A model generated the notes under the pieces. It was not told where the DNA came from, ran no database searches, and saw only the letters and a list, made by a program, of their open reading frames with translations. Below, one piece after another: positions 40,797 through 50,381 of a stretch of DNA of 64,000 bases. Source of the DNA: Candidatus Peribacteria bacterium (GTDB lineage Bacteria; Patescibacteriota; Gracilibacteria; Absconditabacterales; Absconditicoccaceae); contig CP060225.1 in assembly GCA_023898485.1 (NCBI GenBank), positions 186,001 to 250,000 on the forward strand, in the 5' to 3' direction. The stretch's first letter is position 1, and every line of letters begins with the position of its first letter. The translations under genes and the position numbers were made by a program.

Positions 40797-41660
40797 TTAT
40801 TGCAAGACGGGTTTGAGTTGCTGCAGAAATTTCATGGCCTTGTGCTGATCGAGGAAGTAGGGAGAGGTGGCGATAGTAAGAGACGAAAGAGAAGAAGTAG
40901 ATGCAAGGGATGAAATGATTTTTTGGATAATGGTGAGGTGATGATCAGGGATGAATACTTCATGCGCTCGGAAATCAAGATCGATATCCAGAATAAAGGA
41001 TGAACTGGATTCAGTGGATGAAAGAGACGAAATGAGGTTTTCGAGAGTGTAGTAAGATCTGATCTGGATACAGTCAGAGATGAGACCACTTTCGAGTGCT
41101 GGCTGGATGAACGATCCCACTGTCGTACATTCGGTAGTATATGTTCGCATTTTCTCCTGCATATCCCCCTCCCACTGCGTGGGATCCCCCTTGAGCAAGG
41201 GGGACAAGTCTTGGAGTGGTTGGTCGAGGTCAGCGTGTGCATCGATGTGGAGCACCGTAGGTGCGTCAAAATGTCGAAACGTTGAATCGTTGAAGCGTTT
41301 GTTGGCCGCTTTATCACTTTTTCGTTTCATCGCTTCAACATACCGTGCGTAGAGGGCGTAGTTGTGATTGTCCATGATCCAGAACTCTCTCCCACTAAGT
41401 GGGTCCTCCCCCCTGCCTGCCGGTAGGTATGGCTTGACAGGGGGTGACATATGATAAAGTGCTGCCAGTCCTGTGAGTGACTGGATTTTTCCTGTGTTAT
41501 CAATCTCTTCAAAAACTATCTCGGACCCCAGCTGGACGTCGTCGATCGAGGTGATCGTCTGTATGTCAGGAAGTCGAAGACGAGTGTCTGATCAGAGATT
41601 TTTCCTCTCATGGTAGGAGAGAGAGTTGTTTCAGACTGGAGTAGTGAGATAAGAAGACAT
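40797..41660 (-). CDS. UPF0489 family protein
   Basis: 287-aa protein. The blocks EFWIMDNHNYALYARYVEA, TVLHIDAHADLD and SSFILDIDLDF place it in UPF0489 (C5orf22-like), related to arginase/deacetylase-type metal sites; the HIDAHAD and DIDLDF residues could bind metals. Its activity is unknown. Two TGA codons near the start are Gly. The coding sequence contains two palindromic inserts: KPYLPAGRGEDPLSGREF (from CCTGCCTGCCGGTAGG on the plus strand) and LLKGDPTQWEGD (from CCCCCTTGAGCAAGGGGG). Start at 41660 (MSSYLTTPVG) is earlier than the Met at 41450. Confidence 0.8.
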
Positions 41661-41686
41661 GGTAGTGGATGGTAACAAAGGGGATG

Positions 41687-41744
41687 TGTCATCTCGACCG
41701 CAGTGGAGAGATCTTTCGACTCACTTCGCTCGCTCAAGATGACA
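41687..41744. repeat. REP-like inverted element, copy 2
   Basis: TGTCATCTCGACCGCAGTGG followed by the arm AGATCTTTCG...CGCTCGCTCAAGATGACA. It is homologous to the right arm of 40711-40790. The remaining gap to 41903 shows no gene. Confidence 0.65.
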
Positions 41745-41903
41745 GAGTATAGTGATAGGATATTGGGATGCACGTATTTTATGGTACGGATTGTATTGAC
41801 TTTTAGAGGTTTTTGACTATTATGACGACAATAGTAATTGGAAGAATTAAGATTAAAAGTGAGAAGTTAATAGTTTTTTAATTTGTATTGGTTTTATTGA
41901 GAA

Positions 41904-44645
41904 ATGGCTGGAGAGATGAATGATCATGAAAATAGGAGAAACTTTCTTAAAACAATGTGATGGTTAAGTGTGGGAGCAATAGTATGAGGAGATATGTGGA
42001 AAACATTATTGGTCTGAAAGCGTTGAATGAAAAATAATCTAGATGAGGAGCATACTGAGCAAGAGGTAGATATACATCAAGTTCAATCACAGGAAGGTCT
42101 TCATGAAATCAGCAGTCAAATCATAAAGGATCGTATTGCTACTGCATGGTTTCTTGCTTATGTTTTGCCGCAGTTTTTGGAAGAAAAACCAGATGTAGCC
42201 TTAAGGCTTGGTGTGTCTGGTATATCTACTTGGTTGGCGTCATCAGATACTGAAACAAGAGAACATTTCTTGCATGAGATGGGAGAGTCATTGATGGGCG
42301 TGGGTGCTATGGTTTGAGCGCTACAGATGACAGAATTTATTCAACTTGATTATGATCATATTCTATCAGATTTTTTATATAAAACACAAAAGAAACATAT
42401 TGATTCTATTACTAAAAATGAACAAATAAAGGAGGCGTTAGAATCTATGCACATTGTAGTGAAACCATCTTCGGATCCCATTATGGTTAAGAATAATAAG
42501 ATAGAGATTAATTATCAAAAGGTGATAGAATTGTTACCACTATTACTCTCTGATACTGATGATTTTAGGGATGCTGTATTGGAAGATATATTACACCCAC
42601 AGTTTCGTCAGGAAGCGGAACATCTAATGTGAGTGAATGTTCCCAATGTTGAATGAACAATAGATGATGTGGAAGATGCACTCATAAGAAATGAGATAGA
42701 ACTCCTGAAGGGGAGGGTAATGTTTTTTACTCAGTTTATAATTGTGACACAATTTCTTACATGAGTATGACAAGCATGAATGATAAAAAATGAAATTAAA
42801 TCGATCGCATTATCTGTTAAGAATCTCTTTCAATCAATATGATTTTTGGAGGTAGATTCGTTACAATTTGCACAGCAAATGGAAGCTAAATTAACATCTT
42901 TTTATTTTAATAGATTTGCGTATTATTCTGACATATGACCAGATATGGCGTCTTTCCAAAAATGAGGTATAGATGGATTATTTGCATTGATAGAGTGAAT
43001 GATACCCATCGTCTTACCAAACATTGTCGCACTAACAACAGAGGTTAATGCTATATTAGATAATGTGTATTTCCACACGGGAGTAAAAAAAAGAGAGACT
43101 GTGCTGTCGCTAGAAAGTATTGAAAAGAATATTGCTACTATATGGTGACTTATAAAGTCGTGTGTGTTTTCGTCTAAGCTTAACATATCAACGAATCAAG
43201 CATTTCTTAATAATTTTGTATTGCCTCAGGAAATGCAAAAGTTGAATCCTATGATAGAATTTACTAATACATATACTGCAATCAATAAGAATATAAACAC
43301 AATCAAGAATACATTTGGTCGCTTGCCGCGCATGCAGTGGCAGACCATCACAGTTGATATTGATGGTCATGAGTTATGAATATATGGTATTCTGTATTAT
43401 TTATATCGCGTGACATCTTCTGAAGATTTTGTTAACAATAATAGTGGTACGTTTACCGTACCACAAAAAGATAAAATTATTAGAGATATAACCATGTTTT
43501 TGAATGATTCCAGTTTTGATTTCTCGAGAGTATATAATGCTTTTATGCTCAATAAGAAGCAATATCGAGCGGCAGAGAATATCTGTCAATTTATGGATCA
43601 ATATATTGAGAGGTCTATGTTAGATGTTCAATGAGCAGATGAAAAGAGGTTTGACAATATTAGTATGACTATTGATACTGATGATTTCTACTTGTGTATT
43701 AAAGAGGATTGGATGATACCAGTAGGATCGTCATCGGCCATAGTATGATTACTGAAAAAAAACATAGCTTATCTTTCGTATCTTAAAAATAATAAGAGGG
43801 AAGGCTATGGCAATATGAAATCTATTTTCTTTGATAATGTTAGTAAATCTCTATCAAGTACTACTTCTTACAATAAGTTAATGAAGCATATGATTCATTG
43901 ATTTACACAGCAGGAAATAAGTGTGTGGAATGATATCTTTCAAGAAACCTTATATCACATAAACTCTACACGTTCTGTTTGGGAGCAGGCATGATCGTTT
44001 GTGAAGAAGGCGTATGAATCACCTTTGCTTATTAATGATCTTTTGAAAAAGATACCATGATGTACGGATGAGGTTATACATAACTTTTTTCATAAGTGAG
44101 AAAAATGGTTAGGTGTAAACTCTTGGGAAGTCATACTTATGGTATTTCTAATACAGGCTCCCTATGTTCATGCTGTAGTGCAAACTATTAGTGAACTTTT
44201 ATCTAAAATGCCTCACAATACGCCTGATTCTGTTAAGAAATACCTTATAGGTTTTGCAACTTATGCATTGAGCATGTTTGCTGATAATTATGTAGGTGAG
44301 GTAGTCTGAATTTCTTTAATAAAAAAATCATTTCCCCACATGACTGATGTGGATGCTATTAAGATTGTGGGTCCTCTGGCTGTGGTGTGATGATCTATGG
44401 TTATTACTGGGAATTCCCCCAATGCCATCATAGGGACAATCAATAAATTTTATGGTACCGTTTTCAATAAAACGTGAGTTGAGGGTGATTTTACTGAAGA
44501 TGCAGTGGTTAAGACTTTTACTAAGGCTATACTAGAAGTTATTTTTGAAGTAGTTACTATCCAGAAAGTAAATAGTGATGCGTGATCTATAGATTCTATA
44601 GCTGGTATTGTAGCACAGGTCACAAGAACACAGATATTAAGTTAA
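41904..44645 (+). CDS. Large unknown protein with Tat-like N-terminus and membrane-transporter-like C-terminus
   Basis: 913-aa protein hidden by about 27 in-frame TGA codons. The N-terminus ENRRNFLKTMGWLSVGAIVG has the twin-arginine form RRxFLK followed by a hydrophobic stretch. The middle is largely helical and soluble-looking, with a duplicated hydrophobic theme (WFLAYVLPQFLEEK; MFFTQFIIVTQFL). The last 200 residues are membrane-like: VILMVFLIQAPYVHAVVQTI, TYALSMFADNYVGEVVG and GPLAVVGGSMVITGNSPNAI. This recalls ion transporters of the NhaD/CitM kind (DN...GGS...GN.PN) without being a confident match. It stands alone between a REP element and cysS. Confidence 0.65.
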
Positions 44646-44759
44646 CTTATTTTTTATGAATTGATCTTAAGTTGTTTGGGATCAATTTTTTCTTTTGCAA
44701 AAAAAATATGAACTCGTATAAGAGAGTTGTTAACCTTTTAGTCTTTGGTTTTGTTGGAA

Positions 44760-46181
44760 ATGCAAATAATCCTCTATAATACGCTCGGTCGTGAGAAGCA
44801 GATGTTCGAACCTCTAGATTCTGATAAGGTGACGATGTATAGCTGTGGTCCGACGGTGTATTCGATACAGCATCTGGGGAATTTGAGGGCTGTTTTTGTC
44901 GTCGATCTGCTGCGTCGCGTCCTCACTCATGTGGGTGGATACTCGGTCGACCATATCATGAACATCACGGATGTATGACATCTTACGGATGATGGTGATC
45001 ATGGTGAAGACAAGATGGAAAAGGGTGCTCGCAAAGATGGCATCACGGCTTGGGATGTGGCGAAAAAGTATACAGATATTTTCTTGGAAGATGCTCGCTA
45101 TATGGACATCAGTATTGGCACCGAACGTGGCAGATATGACATATTCATGCCTCGTGCGACGGACCACATCCAGCAGCAGATCGATATGATACTGGATCTA
45201 GAATCCAAATGATACACCTATATTGTAGAAGGTGATGGTGTCTATATGGATACATCCAAGTTCTCTGACTATGGAGCACTTCTTTCGGATAAACATTTAG
45301 CAGGATTGGAAGAGGGGAGTCGTGTAGATTTGAAATGAAAAAAGAATCCAACGGATTTTGCGCTCTGGAAGTTCAATATGACGGGAGCTAAGCGTGATAT
45401 GGAGTGGGAGAGTCCATGGGGGGTCTGATTTCCTGGTTGGCATATCGAGTGTAGTGCGATGGCGACGGAGTATCTGGGTACCGAGATAGACATCCACACG
45501 GGCGGGATGGAACATATCCCTGTGCATCACACCAACGAGATCGCGCAGGCAGAGTGTAGCTGTGGTGGGCATCCGTGGGTGCGTTATCGAGTGCATTATC
45601 AGTGGCTCATGATGAATGGCAAGAAAATCGCCAAATCAGATGGCAACGTCGCCTATATGTCCGAGGTACGTGAGCGTGGATACGAAGGTGCGGATGTGAG
45701 GATGTTTTTCCTCCAAGCGCAGTATAGATCGTTCCAGGATTTCAGTCGAGAGAGTTTAGAAGCGGCGAAGAAGGGGAGAGCAAAGCTCTCGAAAAGGTTG
45801 AGAAAGGGTGATAAAGGTTGAGAAAGGGTGATAAAGGTTGATAAGGAGTTGGTAGAGTGGGCGATGGAGTTGCTGGCGGATGATCTTGATACACCGAAGA
45901 TATTGGCGAGACTGTTCGCAGTCGTGGAGTCGATGGATGAGGATGATGATGAACTTCGTGCTGCGATCAAGTGGCTGGATGATGCGATCCTCTGACTGGA
46001 TCTTTTCTCTCCAGAAGTAATCGAAGAGGCTCCCGAAGAAGTACAGATGCTTGCCAGACAGAGACGAGAAGCAAAGTCTCACAAAGACTGGGATATGGCT
46101 GATAGACTCAGAGATAAGATAGAATCCCTCGGATGGAAGATGGTGGATGGGAAAGATTCATATGATGTAGAGAAGATCTAA
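44760..46181 (+). CDS. cysS: Cysteinyl-tRNA synthetase
   Basis: 473-aa class I synthetase. Zn/HIGH region MYSCGPTVYSIQHLGNLR, then NITDV-G-HLTDDGD where TGA supplies the invariant Gly. WGV-G-FPGWHIECSAMATEY again has TGA at a family Gly. HTGGMEHIPVHHTNEIAQ and the KMSKS loop GKKIAKSDGNVAYM follow. It charges tRNA-Cys. About six TGA codons are used. Near residue 350 the chain runs through a run of short repeats (45796-45850, GTTGAGAAAG and GTGATAAAG units), giving RLRKGDKGGERVIKVDK; this lies in the linker before the anticodon domain. Confidence 0.96.
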
Positions 46182-46220
46182 TGTCCAAATTCTATTTCCG
46201 CTATAGTGCTATGAATGCTA
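46182..46220 (+). pseudogene. Duplicated 5' fragment of the thymidine kinase gene
   Basis: ATGTCCAAATTCTATTTCCG and the following 18 bases repeat the first 38 bases of tdk at 47389-47426 with two substitutions (MSKFYFRYSAMNA against MSKLYFRYSAMNA). Similarity ends there and AT-rich promoter sequence follows. It begins directly after the cysS stop. Confidence 0.75.
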
Positions 46221-46266
46221 TTTTATATAAAAAGATTTGCATTTGAGGTTATTTAGTGTAAAATAC

Positions 46267-46286
46267 TACTGTAAAATTTTACAGTA
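46267..46286 (+). promoter_or_regulatory. Perfect palindromic operator
   Basis: TACTGTAAAA and its exact complement TTTTACAGTA form a 20-bp palindrome flanked by extra GTAAAAT half-sites. A TATAAT lies at 46293-46298 and the ATG of the HTH-PRTase gene at 46302. The site is placed to block that promoter, so autoregulation is likely. Confidence 0.65.
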
Positions 46287-46301
46287 AAATAGTATAATAT
46301 C

Positions 46302-47321
46302 ATGAATTACAATTTTTCTACTCTGCAGGCATTGCTTCGCGCACTGGCGGATGGTGAGTGGCATAAGCCCTCATGGATAGCACAGAGGGCGGGAATTACA
46401 AGACCTACTGCCAATAAATATCTGGCTAAACTTTTGGATGAGAAGAAGATACAAAAGCAAGGATCGGGCCCTCATGTGCAGTACCACATTGCTGATATGC
46501 AATATATCCCTGAGAATACTCCTCCCGCTCTCATACAGGAGCATGATTTTGACTACCAGCAGAGTAGTGTCTTGGACGACTATTTTCTCAAATATGATGC
46601 TGATGGCAACGAACTGCAGGGCGTGCAGGGGTTTTTGATGCGGTGTCAGCAGAGAAATATGGATCCATACCAAAAATTCCCTGACTACCTTGCTATACAG
46701 CAAACACTTACTTCGCTTTATAACCATTGTGGTGTGCTTGATGCGCTGGATGAGTTTGCCAAGCATGTCGATGAGCTCGCTTTGGATGGACTCTACTATG
46801 CAGATCAGTATAGATGGAATGAGTTTGGTAGGAGTAAGCTTGCAGAGATGGCTTTTTTTGCCAAACAGTTGCAGTATGTTTACCTGATGCAAGATGCTTT
46901 GGGTATGATACTTCGTAAGTTGGAATGCGTGATCAAGACAGAAAAAGTAGATGCAATTGCACTCACACCACCCAGCATAACTCGCCAGCATCAGTTGTTG
47001 GATGTGCTGGATGAGATGATGAATTTTACTACACTACCTCGTATAAGATTGGTCAAAGATTATCCTACCGCCATAAAAACACCACAAAAATCACTCAGAA
47101 AGCGTGCAGACAGGGTCCGTAATGCAAAAAACAGTATCCATGTCTATGATGATCGTGTAAGTCAGTATCGTCATGTCCTCCTCATCGATGATTTCGTCGG
47201 TTCGGGTGCGACGCTCAATGAAACTGCCAAGAAACTCAAAGCACAAGGTGTGGAAAAGGTGACAGGCTTTGCCATCGTGGGTAATCTGGATCTGAGCTAT
47301 GATGTGATACAAGAAATCTAA
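46302..47321 (+). CDS. Winged-helix regulator fused to a phosphoribosyltransferase domain
   Basis: 339-aa protein. Residues about 1-65 are a winged helix-turn-helix (LADGEWHKPSWIAQRAGITR, PTANKYLAKLLDEKKI). A helical middle follows. The C-terminus is a type I phosphoribosyltransferase fold with the PRPP loop HVLLIDDFVGSGATLNETAK. This plan is like PurR-type regulators or ComF-like proteins, in which the PRTase part senses PRPP or a base. It has a perfect palindrome in its promoter and is followed by tdk after 67 bp, so control of nucleotide salvage is a fair inference. No TGA is used. Confidence 0.8.
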   Translation: MNYNFSTLQALLRALADGEWHKPSWIAQRAGITRPTANKYLAKLLDEKKIQKQGSGPHVQYHIADMQYIPENTPPALIQEHDFDYQQSSVLDDYFLKYDADGNELQGVQGFLMRCQQRNMDPYQKFPDYLAIQQTLTSLYNHCGVLDALDEFAKHVDELALDGLYYADQYRWNEFGRSKLAEMAFFAKQLQYVYLMQDALGMILRKLECVIKTEKVDAIALTPPSITRQHQLLDVLDEMMNFTTLPRIRLVKDYPTAIKTPQKSLRKRADRVRNAKNSIHVYDDRVSQYRHVLLIDDFVGSGATLNETAKKLKAQGVEKVTGFAIVGNLDLSYDVIQEI

Positions 47322-47388
47322 GCGAAAAGGGAAATAAGCTAAAAGGCGCATTGTCTTGTTATCTTCTTATTTTTTAACCCATCATTAC

Positions 47389-47961
47389 ATGTCCAAACTC
47401 TATTTCCGCTATAGTGCGATGAATGCTGGCAAAAGCACTGCACTGATGCAGGTCGCACACAACTATCATGAGCGTGGAATGAGGGCCATCATCCTCAAGC
47501 CTGCTATCGATACCAAAGCAGCAGACTATATCTCCTCGAGGATTGGGCTCTCGAAGCCGGTAGATTATTTGGTCGGGGAGTCTGATGATCTTTTGGAAGA
47601 TATTGATCTGACGGGAGTGGACTGTGTCCTGGTCGACGAAGCACAGTTTCTCTCATCATGTCAGGTGGATCAACTATGGGAGATGGCGGTAACCCGTGGC
47701 GTGCCCGTGATTTGCTATGGACTTCGCACAGACTTTCAGATGCAGTGATTTCCTGGTAGTACGAGACTTCTCCTCCTAGCACATAGTATCGAAGAACTCA
47801 AAACCATCTGTCGCTGTGGTCGCAAAGCACTCTATAATATGCGTCTGGTCGATGGTCAGCCGATCTTTGACGGAGATCAGGTAGCGATTGATGGAGAGGC
47901 AGTGACTTATGAGTCAGTGTGTGGGAAGTGTTACATAGATTATAGAGGGTGAATAGAGTAA
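47389..47961 (+). CDS. tdk: Thymidine kinase (type II)
   Basis: 190-aa salvage enzyme that phosphorylates thymidine. P-loop YSAMNAGKSTALMQ, DEAQFLSSCQVDQLW (Walker B and catalytic region), GVPVICYGLRTDF, then TGA as Gly before FPGSTRLLLLAHS. The zinc site is CRCGRKA and CGKC. A second TGA supplies Gly at the end (YRG-G-IE). The stop codon lies within a 9-nt repeat tract. Its first 38 bp are duplicated at 46182-46220. Confidence 0.95.
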
Positions 47962-47984
47962 GTCGTGTAAATAGGGTAAATAGT
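47947..47984. repeat. 9-nt periodic repeat tract
   Basis: Units GTAAGTCGT, GTAAATAGG and GTAAATAGT succeed one another between tdk and the four-helix-bundle gene. A reverse-oriented tract (CTATTTACA units) lies at 48361-48398 on the other side of that gene. Confidence 0.6.
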
Positions 47985-48003
47985 TTTATATTTTCTAACT
48001 ACT

Positions 48004-48357
48004 ATGGAAAAGAAATCTCAAACATTTGAAGATCTCTATATCTGGCAAAATGCAAAAGAAATCTATCATCAGATGAGTAAGGTATCGAATGAACGAAAAC
48101 AGTATTTTCTCAAAGATCAGTTACTTCGTGCATCTCTCTCTATTTCTAACAACATAGCAGAATGATATGAAAGACAGACGAATAAAGAATTTGTAAGATT
48201 TCTCTATATAGCAAAAGGTAGTTGTGCAGAAGTAAGAAGTATGCTGCATATCATCATAGATGAAAATATGATTTCACAAGAAAAATATGACGTCCTGTCT
48301 ACAGAAGTACAAAAGTTGAGTGTCATGCTACAAAAATTTATCAATACATTCCAGTAA
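48004..48357 (+). CDS. Four-helix-bundle protein (S23/IVP family)
   Basis: 117-aa protein. FEDLYIWQNAKEIYHQM, LKDQLLRASLSISNNIAE then TGA then YERQTNKEFVRFLYIAKGSC give the family signature, in which NIAEG is near-invariant, so the TGA is Gly beyond doubt. Related proteins are encoded in 23S rRNA intervening sequences or diversity-generating cassettes; the function is unknown. The gene is bounded on both sides by inversely oriented 9-nt repeat tracts, which suggests it may move or duplicate as a cassette. Confidence 0.92.
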
Positions 48358-48360
48358 GAA

Positions 48361-48398
48361 CTATTTACACTATTTACGCTTTTTTACACTATTTACCC
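48361..48398. repeat. 9-nt periodic repeat tract, inverse orientation
   Basis: CTATTTACACTATTTACGC and further units are the reverse complement of the GTAAATAGT units at 47947-47984, so the two tracts form an inverted pair around the 48004-48357 gene. Confidence 0.6.
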
Positions 48399-48404
48399 CT
48401 TTTT

Positions 48405-49085
48405 ATGAAACAGAAAAAATCATCTAAAAATCAACTTCTCCATCTCCTGATCACGATCGTGATCCCAGTCCTTATCATGACTAAGCTCAATGGAGCAGAG
48501 CAGCTGGGGCCGATGTGGGCGCTGATCGTGGCACTTCTCTTCCCTATCGGGTATCAGGCACGAGATTGGTGGAAACATTGTGAGATAGATGTTTTCTCTG
48601 TGATTTGATTTGTGAGCATCCTCCTGACAGGTGGAATTGGTCTGCTCGAGTTACCACCACAAGCCGTTGCTATCAAAGAAGCAGGTGTTCCTCTTATCCT
48701 CGGTATCATCGTAGCGATTTCTATCCTCTCGGGTAAGTCGCTCGTGACCGCATTTCTGAGTCAAGCACTACCACTAGATGATATTGAGAAGAGCCTGGAT
48801 CAGACCCAAAAGACCGAATATGATCGCTTATTGAAAGTTTTCAGTCGAGGTTTTGCAGCATCATTTCTCATCTCTGCGATACTCAATTATATCTTGGCGA
48901 AAGTGATTGTGACCGCTGATGCGGGCACGGAAGAATTTACTGCGCAGCTTGGGAAGATGACAGGACTCAGTTTCCCCGTGATCGCTCTCCCGATGATGAT
49001 CGTGATGATGAGTCTGATGATACGATTTGTTTTTAGATTACAGAAAGTGACAGGGAGAGGAATAGAAGAGCTATTGGATACTTAG
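48405..49085 (+). CDS. VC0807-like integral membrane protein
   Basis: 226-aa protein with about six helices. LLITIVIPVLIMTKL, LGPMWALIVALLFPIGYQAR and SILSGKSLVTAFLSQALPL match the pattern of VC0807 / septation-protein-A-like membrane proteins. One TGA (48606-48608) gives Gly in the second helix. The role is not known. Confidence 0.7.
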
Positions 49086-49107
49086 TAGTAGTGGAGGGAC
49101 TATGTAT

Positions 49108-49515
49108 TTACTCTGTTTTTGTATTGTTCTTTTCTCTCCGTCTTTCTAAGATGATCATTGCAGCTAGTGTGTCTTCCATAATATTTTTTTGGAAATTGCC
49201 ACTTCTTTCTCCTGCCTGTACACTCGAATATTCCTCATCAGTAAGTTCAATGATAATATCATCACCTGCGACACTTGTTATTTGTTCTACGAAGGATTTT
49301 ACTTGATCCTGGATGTGTTGTTCTTTGGGCCAACCAACTACAATATGACCTACATGATACTGCACAAGAAACTGTCCAAATTGTCGCACAAAATCTTTGT
49401 CATTTATGATATAACCTATTGGGAACACAATGTGTGTGTCACCTTGTTCATATGCGAGTCCAATATATTTTGACCCCCAGTCCACACCGAGTGTGTTTTT
49501 GGATTTTTGCCTCAT
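49108..49515 (-). CDS. ruvX: Holliday junction resolvase-like / pre-16S rRNA nuclease YqgF
   Basis: 135-aa RNase H-fold protein. NTLGVDWGSKYIGLAYEQGD carries the first catalytic Asp. VGHIVVGWPKEQ and ELTDEEYSSVQAGE follow, and the last acidic residue is in IMEDTLAAMIIL. YqgF proteins process the 5' end of 16S rRNA. ATG 49515 (MRQKSKNT) is chosen over the longer upstream Met. It is the last gene of the rsuA-to-ruvX minus-strand series. Confidence 0.88.
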   Translation of the reverse strand: MRQKSKNTLGVDWGSKYIGLAYEQGDTHIVFPIGYIINDKDFVRQFGQFLVQYHVGHIVVGWPKEQHIQDQVKSFVEQITSVAGDDIIIELTDEEYSSVQAGERSGNFQKNIMEDTLAAMIILERRREKNNTKTE

Positions 49516-49604
49516 GTTATGTAATAGTAGATAGTAAAAAGTAGTAATATACGACAACATATGGTCATTATGTTGATGGTTGATGTGTTGCTCTATGATA
49601 TTAT

Positions 49605-50318
49605 TTATTCTTTCCACTCTCCTTGTGACCCGTGTACGGTTGGGTTATATGAACGAAAGAGTAACGATATCATATCACTCATCCCTAATCTTTCTACCGA
49701 CATACCGATTGATTGCAAGCCATCCGCGATAACGGAGCACCTTGTATTCAGGAATTTTTCATTCTTTACAAATGATCTATATCTTCCCACTACCTTTTCA
49801 ACACTATCTTTCATAGAAAGGATATTCATCAGTTTGGATCGTCGAGATCTTTTTATCTGAGAATCATCACTATCACCCGCATAATATGGTACTATGATAT
49901 AAAATTCTTTGATAAAAATGAGTCAGACTTGACTATCTATACGAGTTAAGAAATCTATGTATTGTTCTCCATGTCCATGTATTACACGATTAGAGATATT
50001 TTCTACCTTCCCCCTTACAAAATTTAGATAATCAGAAAGATCGAGATAAGTGTTGCGGATCATTATTTGTATAGGGAAACTCAATCCATTGAGAAACCTT
50101 TTATATTGTTCCAAAACGATTTGCTGTTCATCAAAATTTTTTAAATCTAAGTTGATTCCTTCTACTTTGAGAATTGCTCTCATTCCACCATCTTTTAAAA
50201 TTAATGTTTGTCCTCTGATTTCAGATAGTGGCATCATTTCTTCTGTATTGAAGAGTGGTTCTTTTTTTCCTTTTTGGATTTTTTGTTTTTCTTTGCCTCC
50301 GAAAAGTCCCATCAGCAA
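49605..50318 (-). CDS. TraC-like domain protein
   Basis: 237-aa cytoplasmic protein. EEMMPLSEIRGQTLILKDGG, MRAILKVEGINLDLKNFDE and QYKRFLNGLSFPIQIMIRN correspond to the TraC-like N-terminal domain associated with VirB4/TraC conjugation ATPases, which many CPR genomes encode as a free-standing protein. No ATPase domain is attached. One TGA (DSQV-G-LIFIKEF) is Gly. It sits between murF and ruvX, so it may serve pilus or secretion machinery encoded elsewhere. Confidence 0.75.
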
Positions 50319-50381
50319 AAATAAATAAATAAAGATATCGTTTAAGTATAATCTTTGGTTGTGAAAAATGCAAATTCCTCA

